Under the pieces are notes generated by a model. That model had not been told where the DNA came from, made no database searches, and was given only the letters and a program-made list of their open reading frames with translations. Below are positions 12,293-24,670 of a stretch of DNA of 64,000 nucleotides, piece by piece. Made by a program: the position numbers and the translations under genes. Each line of letters begins with the position of its first letter. Position 1 is the stretch's first letter. This DNA is from Primula veris (taxonomy: Eukaryota; Streptophyta; Magnoliopsida; Ericales; Primulaceae): NCBI GenBank assembly GCA_963682055.1, contig OY821742.1:2007816-2071815 (forward strand), in the 5' to 3' direction.

Positions 12293-15200
12293 ATGGGTGG
12301 AGGAGAAGATGATGTGGCGAAAGCCGAGGCGGATGGGCTAAGTGACGTGGAGAACACGGTGTTTGTAGCGGTGGGCAAGAATTTAAAAGAAACTAAAACT
12401 ATATTGTTTTGGGCTTCTCATAATTTTCCTGGGAAGAAAATTTGCATCCTTTATGTTCATCAGCCTGCTCACTTGTTCAATTTCAGTGAGTTTTGTATAT
12501 ATTAAACAGTTATATATGGTATTTATCTGTGTATATGCGAATATCATTAACGATCTTCGAATTTTTAAGTGTGTGTAATGTATACTTTGAGAGAATTTGT
12601 ATATATTGTTTATCAGTGTTTATATTGGTGTTTATCAGTCAAGACTGTGTATACTTAAGTTTGTAAGTGTCTGTTTGGCAACAACTTTTTTTCTCAGGTT
12701 ATTTAGCTTTTTAAAAGCTAGCTTTTGGGTGCAAAAGGCTAAAAAAGCTCAAAAGTTGAGAAGCTAGGAATTTGGGGATTTTTATAGCTTTTTCACATAA
12801 ATTTACTTTTTTTTTGATATAATCATGTTGTTTATTTACAAGTGACTCGTAAATTAAAATAAGTAAGAGATGAGTTATCAATCACTTATAAGTAAAAAAG
12901 CTAAGGTGGTGCCAAACAGCACTGCAACTTCTTTTAATTAAGTTTTTTCTTATTGCTTTCTAAAAGCCGTTATTTGATAAAAAAGCTGATGCCAAACGCG
13001 CCCTCTGAGTGGAACCATGTGGCGACAATCCACGCAACAATTTACGGGGGGAACTAAGGAGTAGGCAGATTCAAAACTCATATTAAGAAAATTACGATCT
13101 TTTTTCTATATATTTTTTCAAAATATCAACGATTTTATCCTTTCACGATCCCTCGTAATATAAAATTTATCCTTTCCACTTGATATTTAGCTGCTTTCAT
13201 GAAGGGATCCTGATTCAAGATATCGAAGTTAAGTTGTGAATTCGGTTGAACATTAGTAGTGGGTATGGTTTTAGGTCTGGAATGAAGATAAATTCAGAAA
13301 TTTTCTTTTTATGCCCGGTTATAGAATGTTTATTATCTGTTTCCGTTCTTGTCCGCTCTCGGTTTTAGTCCTTGGGGGTATTTCCTGGAAAATTCTGTTG
13401 TGTAATTTGTTTTGACAACCAATCATGTGACCACAGCTGTATTGTGCTTTTAAACCATGGTTCGATAACCAACCACAATTGTTCTCAGTTTCTTCGGTTT
13501 ATAATTCTTTTATTCTTTGGTGGTAGTGAATGATAGGTTCTCCTTCATCAAGGTGAAGAATTTAGCGATAAAAACTTGGTGGGAAGATGAGGGGCGAAAA
13601 ATGCACAAGCTTCTGAATCAATACATTGTTATTTTAAGCCAACTTAAGGTATTATTCTTCCTATTCTAATTTAAGAAATTTAGTTTGACTGCTCCATATT
13701 TTTAAGGCCTTGCTTGGTAGCAGATTTTATGCTCATCTTTTTTGCTTAGAAGCTGGCTTAAATTAGGTTCCTCAGCTAAAAAGCTGACCTTTCTGTATCT
13801 TTGGGTTGAAAATCTAGAAGTTTTAAGCTGGATGAACTATGACCTTAAAGAATCCAGCTTATTAGCTTAAAAGCAGAAACTCAAGAAGACAAGTTTAGCT
13901 TCAAAGCTTGCTAACTAGGTGTGATTTCTATAAACTTGACTAAATAGGGAATTAAATTTTTTTTATTTTAAAACATTTTTCAGGTGCAAGCAAGTAAAGT
14001 GTGGATAGAAATGGACAATATTGAAAAAGGGATCGTACGAGTTATCACTCAATACAATGTAAGACGGCTTGTCATGGGTGCAGCGGCAGATGAGCACTAC
14101 ACAGAGTACGGAATATATTTGCAATTACATATATCTAGGGCTTGTTCGGTTGAAGCTGTTGAAAAAATAGGTTGGATTCTTTAAGGTTTGTATAAAAGCT
14201 AGGTTCATTGAACTTAAAGCTTCTAGCCTTTTCAGACCAGAAGAACGAGAAAAGCTCGGCTTTTTAGGTGTGTACCAGATTTTAAGGAAATATTGAAAAG
14301 TAATGAGCTTATAAGATGCAACCAAACAAGTCTCAAAAAGAAGTTAATACTAGTAATCATTCGTTCTTAGTGCCTGATTTTTAATTTAATCACAGGCTTT
14401 AAGGGAAAAAAATGACGTTTTATGTGAAAACTTTTACCCGATCAAGTAGCTAGATTTGTGCTTTAATAATCTGTTCTTGTTTTTTTTTGCTTTCCCACAG
14501 ATATTTTCCTAAAAGTGAATTATATAAATTGTTAAAATTATCAGGACTCTCGCGGAGCTCAAGTCCAAGAAAGCAACCTTGGTTTGCGAGCAAGCACCAG
14601 ATTCATGTCACATTTGGTTTACTTGCAAGGGACAACTTGTCTACGCTAGGTATATCATAATTCTAACTTCTCAAATTAATACTAATTTTGCTAAATTGTT
14701 GGTTGCTGCTCAGCCTAAACCTTGATATAAATGAAGACTGAATAATTTATTTATTTTCGTTTTTCTTTTGTTTTGTTTGTTCTCTGGATGAAGATGTGGG
14801 GATGGTACCTTCCATATGCAAAGCACTAGTACATTGTCTAGTTCAACAAGGGACAATAATGTAAATTTACCCCATGTAATTGAAAATGAAGATCATGATA
14901 AAAAGGAGGCGATGCCTGGCAAACTCAATTTCCAGAACTTGGTGAATTCTAATCAGTCAACAGAAGAAGTGGTTAGTTCTATATTGTTTACAAGCTATAA
15001 TAAGCTTTACCTTTTTATTGAGATTGTTAAATGTGTAGTTGTCACCAGAAGTTACCTGCATTAGTCTTATTATAAAGAACAACTCTGTCCGTTAGGATGC
15101 TTCTTTTTACGATTATATTCTATTGCATCTTTCTATCTGTAAAGATGCATGCGCAATTTGTTTTTAAAATTTGTGAAGGTATGAAATCAAAAAGTTTGGA

Positions 15201-18005
15201 CGACCATGTTTAGTGCATGATGTTGTTAGAAGAATAAGTCTTATGGACTTGATTTTGTGCTGAATCATCTTATTTAGCCTTATTTTGCCAAATACTATAC
15301 TTTTGTCCCTATTGAGTGCTTTATTTTGTGTTTACTTAAAGGTTGAAGAGAGTAAAAGTTCGAAGGAAATCAATCAAACACAAAGTTTGGAGAAGTCCGT
15401 CGATAGACAAAGGCAAGAGCTAGAGAAGATGAAAGATAAATACAACAAATACGTAGAAGAGCTGCAGATAATTAATGATAAAAAACCAGGACTTGAGAGC
15501 CAACTTCTAAAGTCGAAAGCCATCGAAGAGGAATTAGACGAGAAGATCATCCAAGCTGTAAATCTTTTGGTAATTTTTAAAGAGAAAAGAGATAAATTAG
15601 AGATAGAGCGTGATGACATGACTAGAAATAACGAAGAACTAAGAAGTTCGGTAGTTGGAAATTCTTTGGTACAGTTTATTGAGTTTACTTTTTGGGAGAT
15701 TAACGAGGCAATTAAGGATTTTGACCCATGCATGAAGATTGGAGATGGAAGATTTGGAAGTGTTTATAAGGGGGTTCTTCATCATCTTAAGGTTGCAATT
15801 AAAATGCTCCCGTCACATGGGAGTCAAAACGACATGGACTTAAAAAATAAGGTAATTACAGAAAATTATCTATACATAGTCTGCACTTCCATAATCTAGT
15901 TGGAAATTTTATATCCTCTCATGTGGGGACTGACTATGTATTTAAATCCATAGCTGAACCATGTTTGCAAAAGATTCACTAAAGTGTAAGCATCAACGCG
16001 TAAAGCCTGAATTTTGAAGGAAATAATTTTATTTACATTTATAATCTTAAACGGCATTGTATAGTTTAAACTCATTAAGTCTACAACTATATTAGAAATA
16101 AAGCAGACTCATTGGCGGGTTTGTGCTTAGACTTACTGAAAATATAGCAAAAGTTCAGATTTTGTGTTTTGAAGCGTAGAAAGTGCGCCTGAACCGTAAA
16201 AAGCGTAAAACATTGAGTATTTCAGCAAACTGTAACAAGGATTTTTCTTTCAAGGGAGAAAATAGTTTTAAGGCGCGTTTTTTTTAAAGCAAGTTTGCTA
16301 AAATAGAGGGAACAAGACACCCATATAGTGCCCCAGATCTAGAATTGTGACTGCCATATTAATGTTTACACATTGAATTATGTTTGATGGTTTGCATGTT
16401 CCATAAAAAGGGATATCAAGTTAAGTTATTTACTTGGTTCAAATATTTATTGTAATGCAGGCAAGGTTTCTACTTAATGTTCGCCATCCGAACATTGTTA
16501 CATTAATAGGAACTTGTCCAGAACCGAGATCACTTATTTACGAATACCTTGAAAACGAAAGCCTCGAAGATCGTTTAGTCTGTCGGGGAAAAACTCCCCC
16601 TCTCTCATGGAAGACCCGAATAAATATAGCTAGTGAGATATGCACCACCCTTGTATTTCTTCATTCTAGTAAACCCTCCATTATTCACGGAAATATAAAA
16701 CCAACCAATATTCTCCTGGATAAAAACTTTGTCAGCAAAATTGGTGACTTGGGAATATACTGTTTAGTCCCAAATGATTCTATCAACCTCAAGGGATCTG
16801 CGTACGTGGCACCTGAAGTTTTCGAAACAGGAGAAGTTAGTATTGAATCAGATGTTTACTCGTTTGGAGTTGTTATTTTGAGGCTTTTAACGGGAAGACC
16901 AGTTGAGGGGGTATTGAAAAATGTGAAATGCGCGTTAGAGATGGAAAATTTTAGTTCGGTTTTGGACTTGGATGCTGGGAAATGGCCAGTTGAGGTGGCA
17001 AAAAATTTAGCTAGATTGGCATTGAGATGTTGTGAGCTTGAGGCTAAGAACCGTGCTGATCTTGTTTTGGATGTATTGAGTGAGATAGAGATAATGAAGA
17101 AATCATGCGATACGGTAGATTTAGATGCTAAGAGTATTCGTCGGGTGCCCTCTTATTTTGTATGCCCCATTTTTCAGGTAATTAAGGGCTATGTTTTGTG
17201 GTTTGGTTATGTTTCTGAAAACTGTAATAAAATCTTGAAGAATTGCTTCATTACTAATTCTCATAAAAATCTTTTCAATATCAGAAACAAATAATGATGT
17301 TTTGCTTGGTTTCATCTTTAATAACATGAAGCCAATGTCTTCTAAAAGTTTCTTAACAGAAATTGTAGTTTTTAAAACTGAATCAAATCAACTGTAGAAG
17401 ACACACTTCTTTTTCCTTGCTTTGTTCGCATGCACTTTGCAGACTCATTTTTCACTTCCTTATTTATCTCTATTATATGGTTTTGGGGGCATCACATTTC
17501 ATGAGACTATAATTGTTACTTAATACTCCTAGTATGCATTGAAGAATAATATAATAACTAAATCTGTCCTTGCTTCTAGTACTGGCTCTAATACTTAGTT
17601 AAGTTCCAAATTCTACTAAAAGCTCCAGCTGGTAGTTGGGAAAAGTTTTTATAGTTGCTATTTAGTTATTTTTCTATAGCATACATGTATTCGGTTACCA
17701 CTAAAATGAAAAGTCTGTATCTGTACTGATATTTGATATTCATTTTTCATAACAACCTGTTTGTGTTGGGATAGATTTTAATGTTGCTCATAACAACTTT
17801 GGTTCGCTATTTAAATTTTCAGGAAATTATGATAGACCCGCAGATAGCACCAGACGGATTTACATACGAAGGAGACGCAATAAAGGGATGGTTTAACAGT
17901 GGTCACAAAACTTCTCCGATGACAAACCTAAAGCTTGAAAACTGTGATTTACTGCCAAATTATGCTCTTTATTATGCAATTCAAGAGTGGGAGCAACAAT
18001 CTTGA
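12293..18005 (+). CDS. USP-kinase-U-box protein (PUB33-like E3 ligase), kinase domain probably inactive
   Basis: Exons 12293-12485, 13527-13648, 13984-14105, 14545-14649, 14794-14971, 15342-15851, 16461-17177 and 17823-18005 join to 2130 nt with matching phases, giving 709 aa. Residues about 20-195 form a universal-stress-protein domain (VFVAVGK, KICILYVHQPA, RLVMGAAAD). Residues 241-345 are a Glu/Lys-rich coiled coil. The kinase domain starts near 355, with the glycine loop IGDGRFGS at 373 and the ATP-site lysine in VAIK at 394. The C-terminal U-box (about 638-709: PSYFVCPIFQ, DPQIAPDGFTYE, SPMTNLKL, LLPNYAL) recruits E2 enzymes. The catalytic HRD/HGD motif reads HGN (Asn488) and DFG reads DLG (Asp506), so phosphotransfer is probably lost. 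The U-box looks intact. The start is the first ATG in frame with the USP domain. Introns 1-3 carry MITEs. Confidence 0.92.
12663..13010. mobile_element. MITE-like element(s) in intron 1 of the U-box kinase gene
   Basis: GTGTCTGTTTGGCA near 12667 has inverted counterparts TGCCAAACAGCACTG near 12911 and TGCCAAACGCGCCCT near 12991. Such TTTGGCA/TGCCAAA ends are typical of plant hAT-type or Tourist-type MITEs. Two alternative right ends suggest nested or tandem copies. I could not define the target duplication. Confidence 0.5.
13705..13922. mobile_element. MITE-like element in intron 2 of the U-box kinase gene
   Basis: A left end near AAGGCCTTGCTTGGTAGCAG and a right end containing CTTGCTAACTAGGTGTG bracket about 215 bp rich in AGCTTTTAAGCT-like inverted words. 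This is a weak MITE signature. The boundaries are approximate. Confidence 0.35.
14139..14333. mobile_element. Tourist/hAT-like MITE in intron 3 of the U-box kinase gene
   Basis: The left end GGCTTGTTCGGTTGAAGCTG and the right end GCAACCAAACAAGTCT are imperfect inverted repeats spanning about 195 bp between exons 3 and 4. The same CAACCAAACAAG end appears elsewhere in the window (near 23912 and 36080), so it is a dispersed family here. Confidence 0.5.
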
Positions 18006-19149
18006 GGACCCTGATAAATTGCATTGCTTCAGTATATAGTACTCCGTATCTCCGTATATAGTAGTAAATAGCTGCATATACTCCCTCTGTGTAGGGTATT
18101 ATAGGAACAGGATCAACATTAACATTAAATTTTACCAGAAGTGAAAATTCAAGATTAGGTGTGTTACTATTAGATAAGTCTTAAATTCAAAATTCTTCCT
18201 GTACTAAGAAGTTCACATTTCGGCCCTCGGTTTCCATTTTCTGTTCCTATTTTCGTAAAGCATTTTAGCTTGTTGGTTATGATATCTTGTTCGCTTAAAG
18301 CATTTTAAAGGTTCGTTGGCGTCCTGTTTTGGGATTATTTTCAGCTTCGTGATTGTTTTTTTGCTTATAAGTTGTGGTGCATCTGGTCGACCAGCTAAAA
18401 AAACTGCGGAATATTCTGGATTTATATAGAACTTCTGTGTAGGATGAAAACAACTTTTTTCATGTTAGCTAAATTATCACTTTTCATAACTTTATAAACA
18501 TGTTACATGAATACATGTTACCTACTTTTGGAAGATATTTTTAACAAACTCATTGGTTATGGACATTGTATTAGTCTAAATAATAATTATTCATATAATA
18601 TACTATTTTTTTTCCAACTAAAATAATCAAGATTCGATTTTGGACAATTTGTGAAATAATGTATGAATATGTAAAACAATTCTGGAATTCAAAAGACTTG
18701 TTTTTCGTACTTTTCGAATAAAACATCAAAAGATGACAGAGAAGCGGACACAAATAAGGGACACGAATATTCAATCTATTTAATTGCATGGACACAATGT
18801 GTCGTGTTAGTAAACTTGATGGTGAAAAATGTAAGGAATTCGAATATAATGGGTGTTATCTTAATTTTTCAAAAATAGCGATATTAAATACACGTGCTAC
18901 ACAACTCAATTCCACGTGGATCACGCGTTTTTTTTTTTTATCTTCATATTATATTATTACTACTCTGATTTTTCACTAATTAATAAAAGTAGATTTGAAC
19001 ACAATAAGTTTAAAATAACGTTAATAAAAGAAAATATTTTTCAACTAATGGACAGATTAATAAGTAAAATAAATTACAAATACAATGCGAGTCTTGCTGA
19101 TACGTAAATACTTAATATGTATACGGATCCGTGTATTAGTCGGAAGCGT
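18006..19149. other. intergenic, no gene seen
   Basis: The 3' flank of the U-box gene, with a short degenerate ACTCCCTCTGTG motif near 18078 that may be one end of a decayed Stowaway-type MITE. No other coding signal. Confidence 0.4.
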
Positions 19150-19528
19150 GGTATCTAACTCAGAGTCACCATGACTCGAACTATTTATATACATGATATG
19201 AAGTCAAAATAATGCAATCGTCCATTTAAATTCAACTAAATAAAAAATAAACATATAAAACTTTCAAAATAAATAAATTAAAAAAGTGGTAGATAAAGTA
19301 TATTGATGTATATAAAGATTTTTTTTGAAAATTATGTAAGCTTTTTTTTTGAAAATTATATATAGAAAGATGTATATTATATATATATATATATGTATGT
19401 ATAATGACTATGGATAGTTTTTTCCTAATTTATGTTTTTATTTAGTTGAGTTTTAAATAAACGATTGTATTATTTTAAATTCATATAATGTATATAAATA
19501 GTTCGACTGACTATGAGTTATGTATCCC
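19150..19528. repeat. imperfect inverted repeat (foldback), ~380 bp
   Basis: The left arm, about 19150-19260 (containing CGAACTATTTATATACAT and AATACAATCG-like words), is matched in inverted orientation by about 19428-19528 (ATGTATATAAATAGTTCG). A TA-rich middle with an (AT)n run at 19378-19393 separates the arms. It looks like an old foldback transposon. No ORF. Confidence 0.6.
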
Positions 19529-20035
19529 ATTTCAAAGCGTATTAGTCTATGCGAATCATTACTCTAAATAAAACATAACACAATTCATTCATTTTAATGT
19601 CTTTAAAAAATATATGTTTTAACATTATGTTTAATTAATTTTGACTTTTCTGTAAAAGAAATAAGAAAACAATTATTAGAAGTTCACATTTTAAATTCGA
19701 TTTGGGCCGTTAAAATGCTGGAGATGACACAACCACTTCGTTGCAGAAGTACATTTTAACCCCGGGATACAATGTGTTTGTGGAACAAGAAGTTTCCGCA
19801 AATGTATTATTGTTCTCAATTAAAACCAATATTCATTAAGAAGAGAGTATAATAAGTAAGAAATGGATTCCTAGGATCTCAATACTAGTCACGTTGGTCT
19901 ATTGACCACTAGTCACGTTTTATTTTATTAAACATATAAAGTAAAGAAATAGTTTTGTTTTCGATCCTTAATTTTCTCAAAAATTTATTATATTTATATA
20001 TATATATATATATATTACTTGTTAATGGGAAAAAA

Positions 20036-20525
20036 ATATATTTAATATATCAAACTATAGTGCTGTTAACGATTTGAGTACCTACCTTTCAAAATTTTCA
20101 ATTACCACACTATAATAACTTTTCAATTTAGGTACTACCGTCTAAATAAATCACGGAATCATGTCACGTAATATTTGACAAACATTAATTTGAGAGTCTA
20201 ATTTGATAATTTTGCACAAAAATATGTCATATTAGAAAAATTTTCCCCCCAATTTCACACATAAAAAAAAATAGCATATAATCCAAATTTTTGTTATGTG
20301 TGAAATTGGCAGAAATGTTTTTATAGGATGACATATTTTTGTGCAAAATTGTCAAATTAGGCTCTCAAATTAATGTTTGTCAAATGTCACGTGACATGAT
20401 TACGTGATTTATTTAGATGGTTGTACATAAATTGAAAAGTTATTATAGTGTGGTACCTAAATTGAAAAATTTGAAAGGTGAATACTCAAATTATTAAAAG
20501 CAGATAGTTTGATGTACTAAACCTA
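20036..20525. mobile_element. foldback element, ~490 bp near-palindrome
   Basis: Sequence from about 20040 to 20262 returns in inverted orientation from about 20292 to 20524. Examples are TTTGCACAAAAATATGTCAT near 20213 against ATGACATATTTTTGTGCAAA near 20328, and GACAAACATTAATTTGAGAG against CTCTCAAATTAATGTTTGTC. Only about 30 nt separate the arms, so a transcript would fold into a long hairpin. The ends read ATCAAACTAT and ATAGTTTGAT. No clear target duplication was found. Confidence 0.85.
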
Positions 20526-20753
20526 TCAAAGTCTAATGTATATACACCATATATATTTATTGAGTTCATGAGTAGAGTTTTCTTAGAAAAGTTATTCATG
20601 AGTAAAATAATTTTCTATACTAGACATTAGACACACTTGCATTATCTAGAAGCCATAACTTATAAGTCACTCTCTGATCACACCATTTGCTAACTCTTTC
20701 TAGTTCTAACCTGACAAAAAGAGAAGAACCAGATATCAATAAATATAGAGAAA

Positions 20754-23484
20754 ATGTGGTTGTTTAGCAGGAAAGGTGCTTCAGGATTTTCTTCAAGTTC
20801 CACTGCAGAGGAAGTGACTCAAGGAATAGACGGTTCTGCGCTCACTGCCATCGTTACAGGTCACCATTTGTTCATGAAGCTGGTTTCGATTTTCATTCTA
20901 GCTTCAAGACTTTTTTCTTAGTTAAAAATTGTGGCGCAATGGCTGACTAGTTTTACGGAATTCTTTTTTTCTTCAATAAGTTTGGTAATTTTATGCCGCA
21001 AGAAACACTCATCTTGTACTGTATTTTCTCCCAAAATAGCAAATGATTATGATGTACTCCTATAGTAGTACATTAACACTCTTAAGTTTGCATACCAAAT
21101 TCCTTTTTTGTGTCTGAACTTAATTAGTACATGATTGCTTGCAATTACAGGAGCATCAAGTGGCATTGGTGCTGAAACTGCTCGTGTTCTCGCATTACGT
21201 GGCGTCCATGTTATCATGGGAGTAAGAAATGTAAATGCGGGAGAAAAAGTTAAGGAAACTATACTAACGGAAATAAAAGCTGCTAGGATTAATGTTATGG
21301 AACTGGATCTCAGTTCAACAGGGTCTGTTAGAAGATTTGCTTCGAAGTTCAATACATTGGGTCTTCCACTAAACCTTTTAATGTAAGACAGTAAGAGCAT
21401 CTAAGCTTTGCTAGCTATAGTTTCCATCTTCGTTTCGTTTAATCCCGAGTTTTGTCTCTGATTTTTGGAGAAGTTTATGCAAATAGAAATAGAATATACA
21501 CGAGATGTTTAAATTTAGTTGCATGACTATCCAGTATCTGATAATTTAACCTTGCGAAGTAAATGCGCCAATATGGATAAGCAAAGGGACGAACTAAGCT
21601 TTTCATTATACTACATTTCGGTTTTCAGTTGCAGTAATTTTAACTTTCCTCTCTAACCATCTAACATTGTTGTAATGTCGCCATCTAGTTCAGATTTTTA
21701 GATTTTTTGGGGACAGAAGTTATTTTATTTTCGCTAACCCCCTCCCAATTTTGTATCGAATGCAAATGGTAAAATTTCTGATGTAATAATTTTGGGATTC
21801 TCTATTTTAAGAAATAACGCAGGAGTAGCTTCATCGTTTGAGTTTTCTGAAGACAAGATAGAATTGCAGTTCGCCACAAATCATATCGGTATATCTCGCA
21901 TGCAATTTGATAAAATTTCGAGATATTTATCATATAAAAACCCTGGTGGTTATAATTGCCAACCGTTTCAACTACTCACCCTTATATTTTCATTATAGGA
22001 CACTTTCTTCTGACGAACCTTTTGTTGGATACCATGAAGAAAACATCACTTGAAAGTAGTATAGAAGGGAGGATCATAAATGTTTCCTCAGATGCTCATC
22101 GGATGACTTATAGCGAGGGGATTCGATTTGATAAGATCAATGACCATGAGGGGTATTGACATCATTAACCTTGTGCACATTTTGCTTACAAAATTATAAA
22201 TTGTTAAATTATTCGCCCTTTTCACAGGTTCAGCGGTATGCGGTCATATGGACAATCAAAGCTTGCTAACATTTTACATGCAAATGAACTAGCGAGACGA
22301 TTAAAGGTATAAATCATTAACTTATAGTCAAAAGGCCAGAGGAGACGAGAACATTTAGCATAGTGTCTTATTTTTTTTGGGATTAAAATGATTCATTCTA
22401 AAGTTCTCCCTTTCCACCTCGACAGGAAGAGGGTTCAAACATTACTGCAAATTCAGTTCATCCTGGGGCAATTGCGACCAATCTCTACCGTAGCAACAAA
22501 TTTGTTCAGGGTATATTTACTAGTCTTTACCTGAGTTAATTCTGTAAAAAGTATTGCTATGCATAGCGGAAGGAGAGAATTCATACAAAATTGAAAAGTA
22601 GTATGTTCTCAACTTGCAGTTATATAAGAATCGTTTGGCTGTAAATTTGAAGAAAAATATCACATATTTGAGTCTTAGGAGAACTATTGAGTTTTTTTAT
22701 TCAAAACTGCTTCAGTTAGACTTAAGACGCCGATCAAATTCGGCACAATCTTCAAGTAAAAGAGCCTAAAAGCTGAACTTTCAAGTTGCAACCAAGCAAG
22801 ACTCGTTGTATTGCGCATCCTTAATTAATACCAATTGTTCTATGGGATTAAATATCTTAAAATTGACCTTATGATTGATAAACTTTGTGGCCATAGAGAT
22901 CCAGGAAATATAATGACAATTATAGAGGCTTATGTATTCTTTCTTGCTTCCTTACAGAGCTCTTTGATTGTTTTGTTTTACAGCCATGGTGAATTTGTTC
23001 GGTAAATACGTGCTGAAAGATGTTCGACAAGTAAGTCCATATCACAAACTCATGTATGAATACGTACATTATAACTTCTCGATTAGAAAAAGAAAGAGTA
23101 CATAACTTCTCAATACAAAAAGCTGTAGGACTAAATCTAGTTGAAAAGGACAAATAATTTCTGTGGACTAATTCTCCTGCTTATTTGCCAATCTGGCTTT
23201 TGTTAAAAGTCTTTAATACAGAGACGTGTGCACACATTTCAGAATTACCACAAGTTTCGCGGACCTGTTATTTTATTTACTTTCTTTCTCTGATCAAATT
23301 GTAGGGAGCAGCAACAACGTGCTATGTAGCTTTAAATCCGCAAGTAAAGGGATTAGGCGGCGAATATTTTATCGATAGCAATTTGGCAAAAGCAAGCGCA
23401 CAAGCTAACGATGCGAATTTGGCAAGAAAACTCTGGGATATGAGTTCAAATTTAGCTAATAACTCTGTTAACCCATATGAATAA
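20754..23484 (+). CDS. short-chain dehydrogenase/reductase, TIC32-like
   Basis: Exons 20754-20859, 21151-21382, 21812-21888, 21999-22152, 22228-22306, 22426-22510, 22984-23030 and 23305-23484 join in phase to 960 nt, 319 aa. It is a classical NAD(P)-dependent SDR with a Rossmann fold. The cofactor motif TGASSGIG starts at residue 35, NNAG is at 114-117, the catalytic serine lies in NVSS (166-169), and the YxxxK pair is Tyr197/Lys201 (YGQSK). [11 protein letters not shown] follows. The SSDAHR and GIRFDKIND words are typical of the plant group that includes the chloroplast protein TIC32. Membership is clear, but the substrate and chloroplast location are inference. The N-terminus [12 protein letters not shown] matches that group's start. 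No disruption seen. Confidence 0.92.
22580..22806. mobile_element. possible MITE in intron 6 of the SDR gene
   Basis: The intron holds AGAATCGTTTGGCTG near 22627 and GTTGCAACCAAGCAAGACTC ending near 22804, resembling the CAACCAAACAAG-type right ends seen in other introns here. The left boundary is uncertain. Confidence 0.3.
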
Positions 23485-24670
23485 ATCGAGTAATTATTAT
23501 TTGTATCACACGGAAGCAGGGATTGATGTTGCCTACTGAAGGGTGTTTTCTTGTTTTACTGCATATATTTTGTTTGTCATAAATTATATAAAAGATAATC
23601 CGATGGAGTGACTAAAGGGGATTCTGTCATTTTCAAATTTAGTATTGGTTATTGACGAACAGATTTTCATGTTTAATAATTCTAGTGCCAGGCCTGCCTG
23701 GCCATTTGCCGGTGCTTCGACGTGTAAATTTGTTGTTATGAAAACTGTTGTTGCTATCTAAAAAGTTATGTTCATCAGCTTTTAAGTAATACAAGCCGTC
23801 TTATTTGGAGCCAAGGAACTAATAGCGGTCACTTAGCCTGACTGCCTGAAAATCTAAATGGCTTAAACACACGATTTTACAATAGAAAACCCATTAAAAA
23901 TAAACCTGCAACCAAACAAGGCTTAAATCTCTCTGCAACTGTAAAGGAGCGCTTATAACAACCACATTTAAGTGCTTGTACACAGATTATATAATTTTGC
24001 TGAAGAACACTTTCATAATTTCATTAATCTAAGGTAAATCAAACTTAAATATACATCTTTTGAATCATGCATGCCTTTGTTTGCATATTGATTACTCTCC
24101 TAAAAAATGTCATAACACTATCCCAGTTTCTTGTGAGAACTTGACATAATTGTTCTGTTAAACTAATTATGAATCAGTGGTTATTTCATAGCCAGCATAA
24201 AATGGAACTTCAAACTCATTTGAAGAAAAAAAAGTCTCCAAATCATTTGTGTATTTATATACCTGAAATGGTAGTGTATACTATATGCATCATTGATCAA
24301 TAGTATAAACTAAAATGGGGGTGCAAGGCACCACTTTAGTATACGTTATATGATCAAGCATCATTGCAGCAAAAAATGCTATCTCGAGCACATTTAAATA
24401 ACCGAATGGAAAAAACTTAAACTGTCCACTCTTAACATGATTTGAAATCTAAATGCAAGAAAAGAATAAAGTTTCTTTCCTATCCCCAGAGAATTATAAT
24501 AGACTATAGATTCGATTATTTGTTGAAAATGTATCTTAAAAAATAAAAATACTACTCAAGCTTCTTTGCTTTTTTTTTTTACCATAGTGTTACGTACGTA
24601 CAGGTACGAACACAATTATATGAGGTGACAATTAAACAATCAAATGTTTACAAAGCTGTGTTTTTACAAA
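23485..24670. other. convergent intergenic region between SDR and LSI2-like genes
   Basis: It contains the 3' ends of both genes. A short MITE-like element at about 23793-23926 has ends AAGCCGTCTTATTTGG and CCAAACAAGGCTT. No other gene seen. Confidence 0.45.

Noticed and set aside
15374..15733. 119-aa minus-strand frame inside the U-box kinase exon 6.
   Set aside because: It is the antisense shadow of the Glu/Lys-rich coiled-coil region, whose sense strand fits the gene model in phase.
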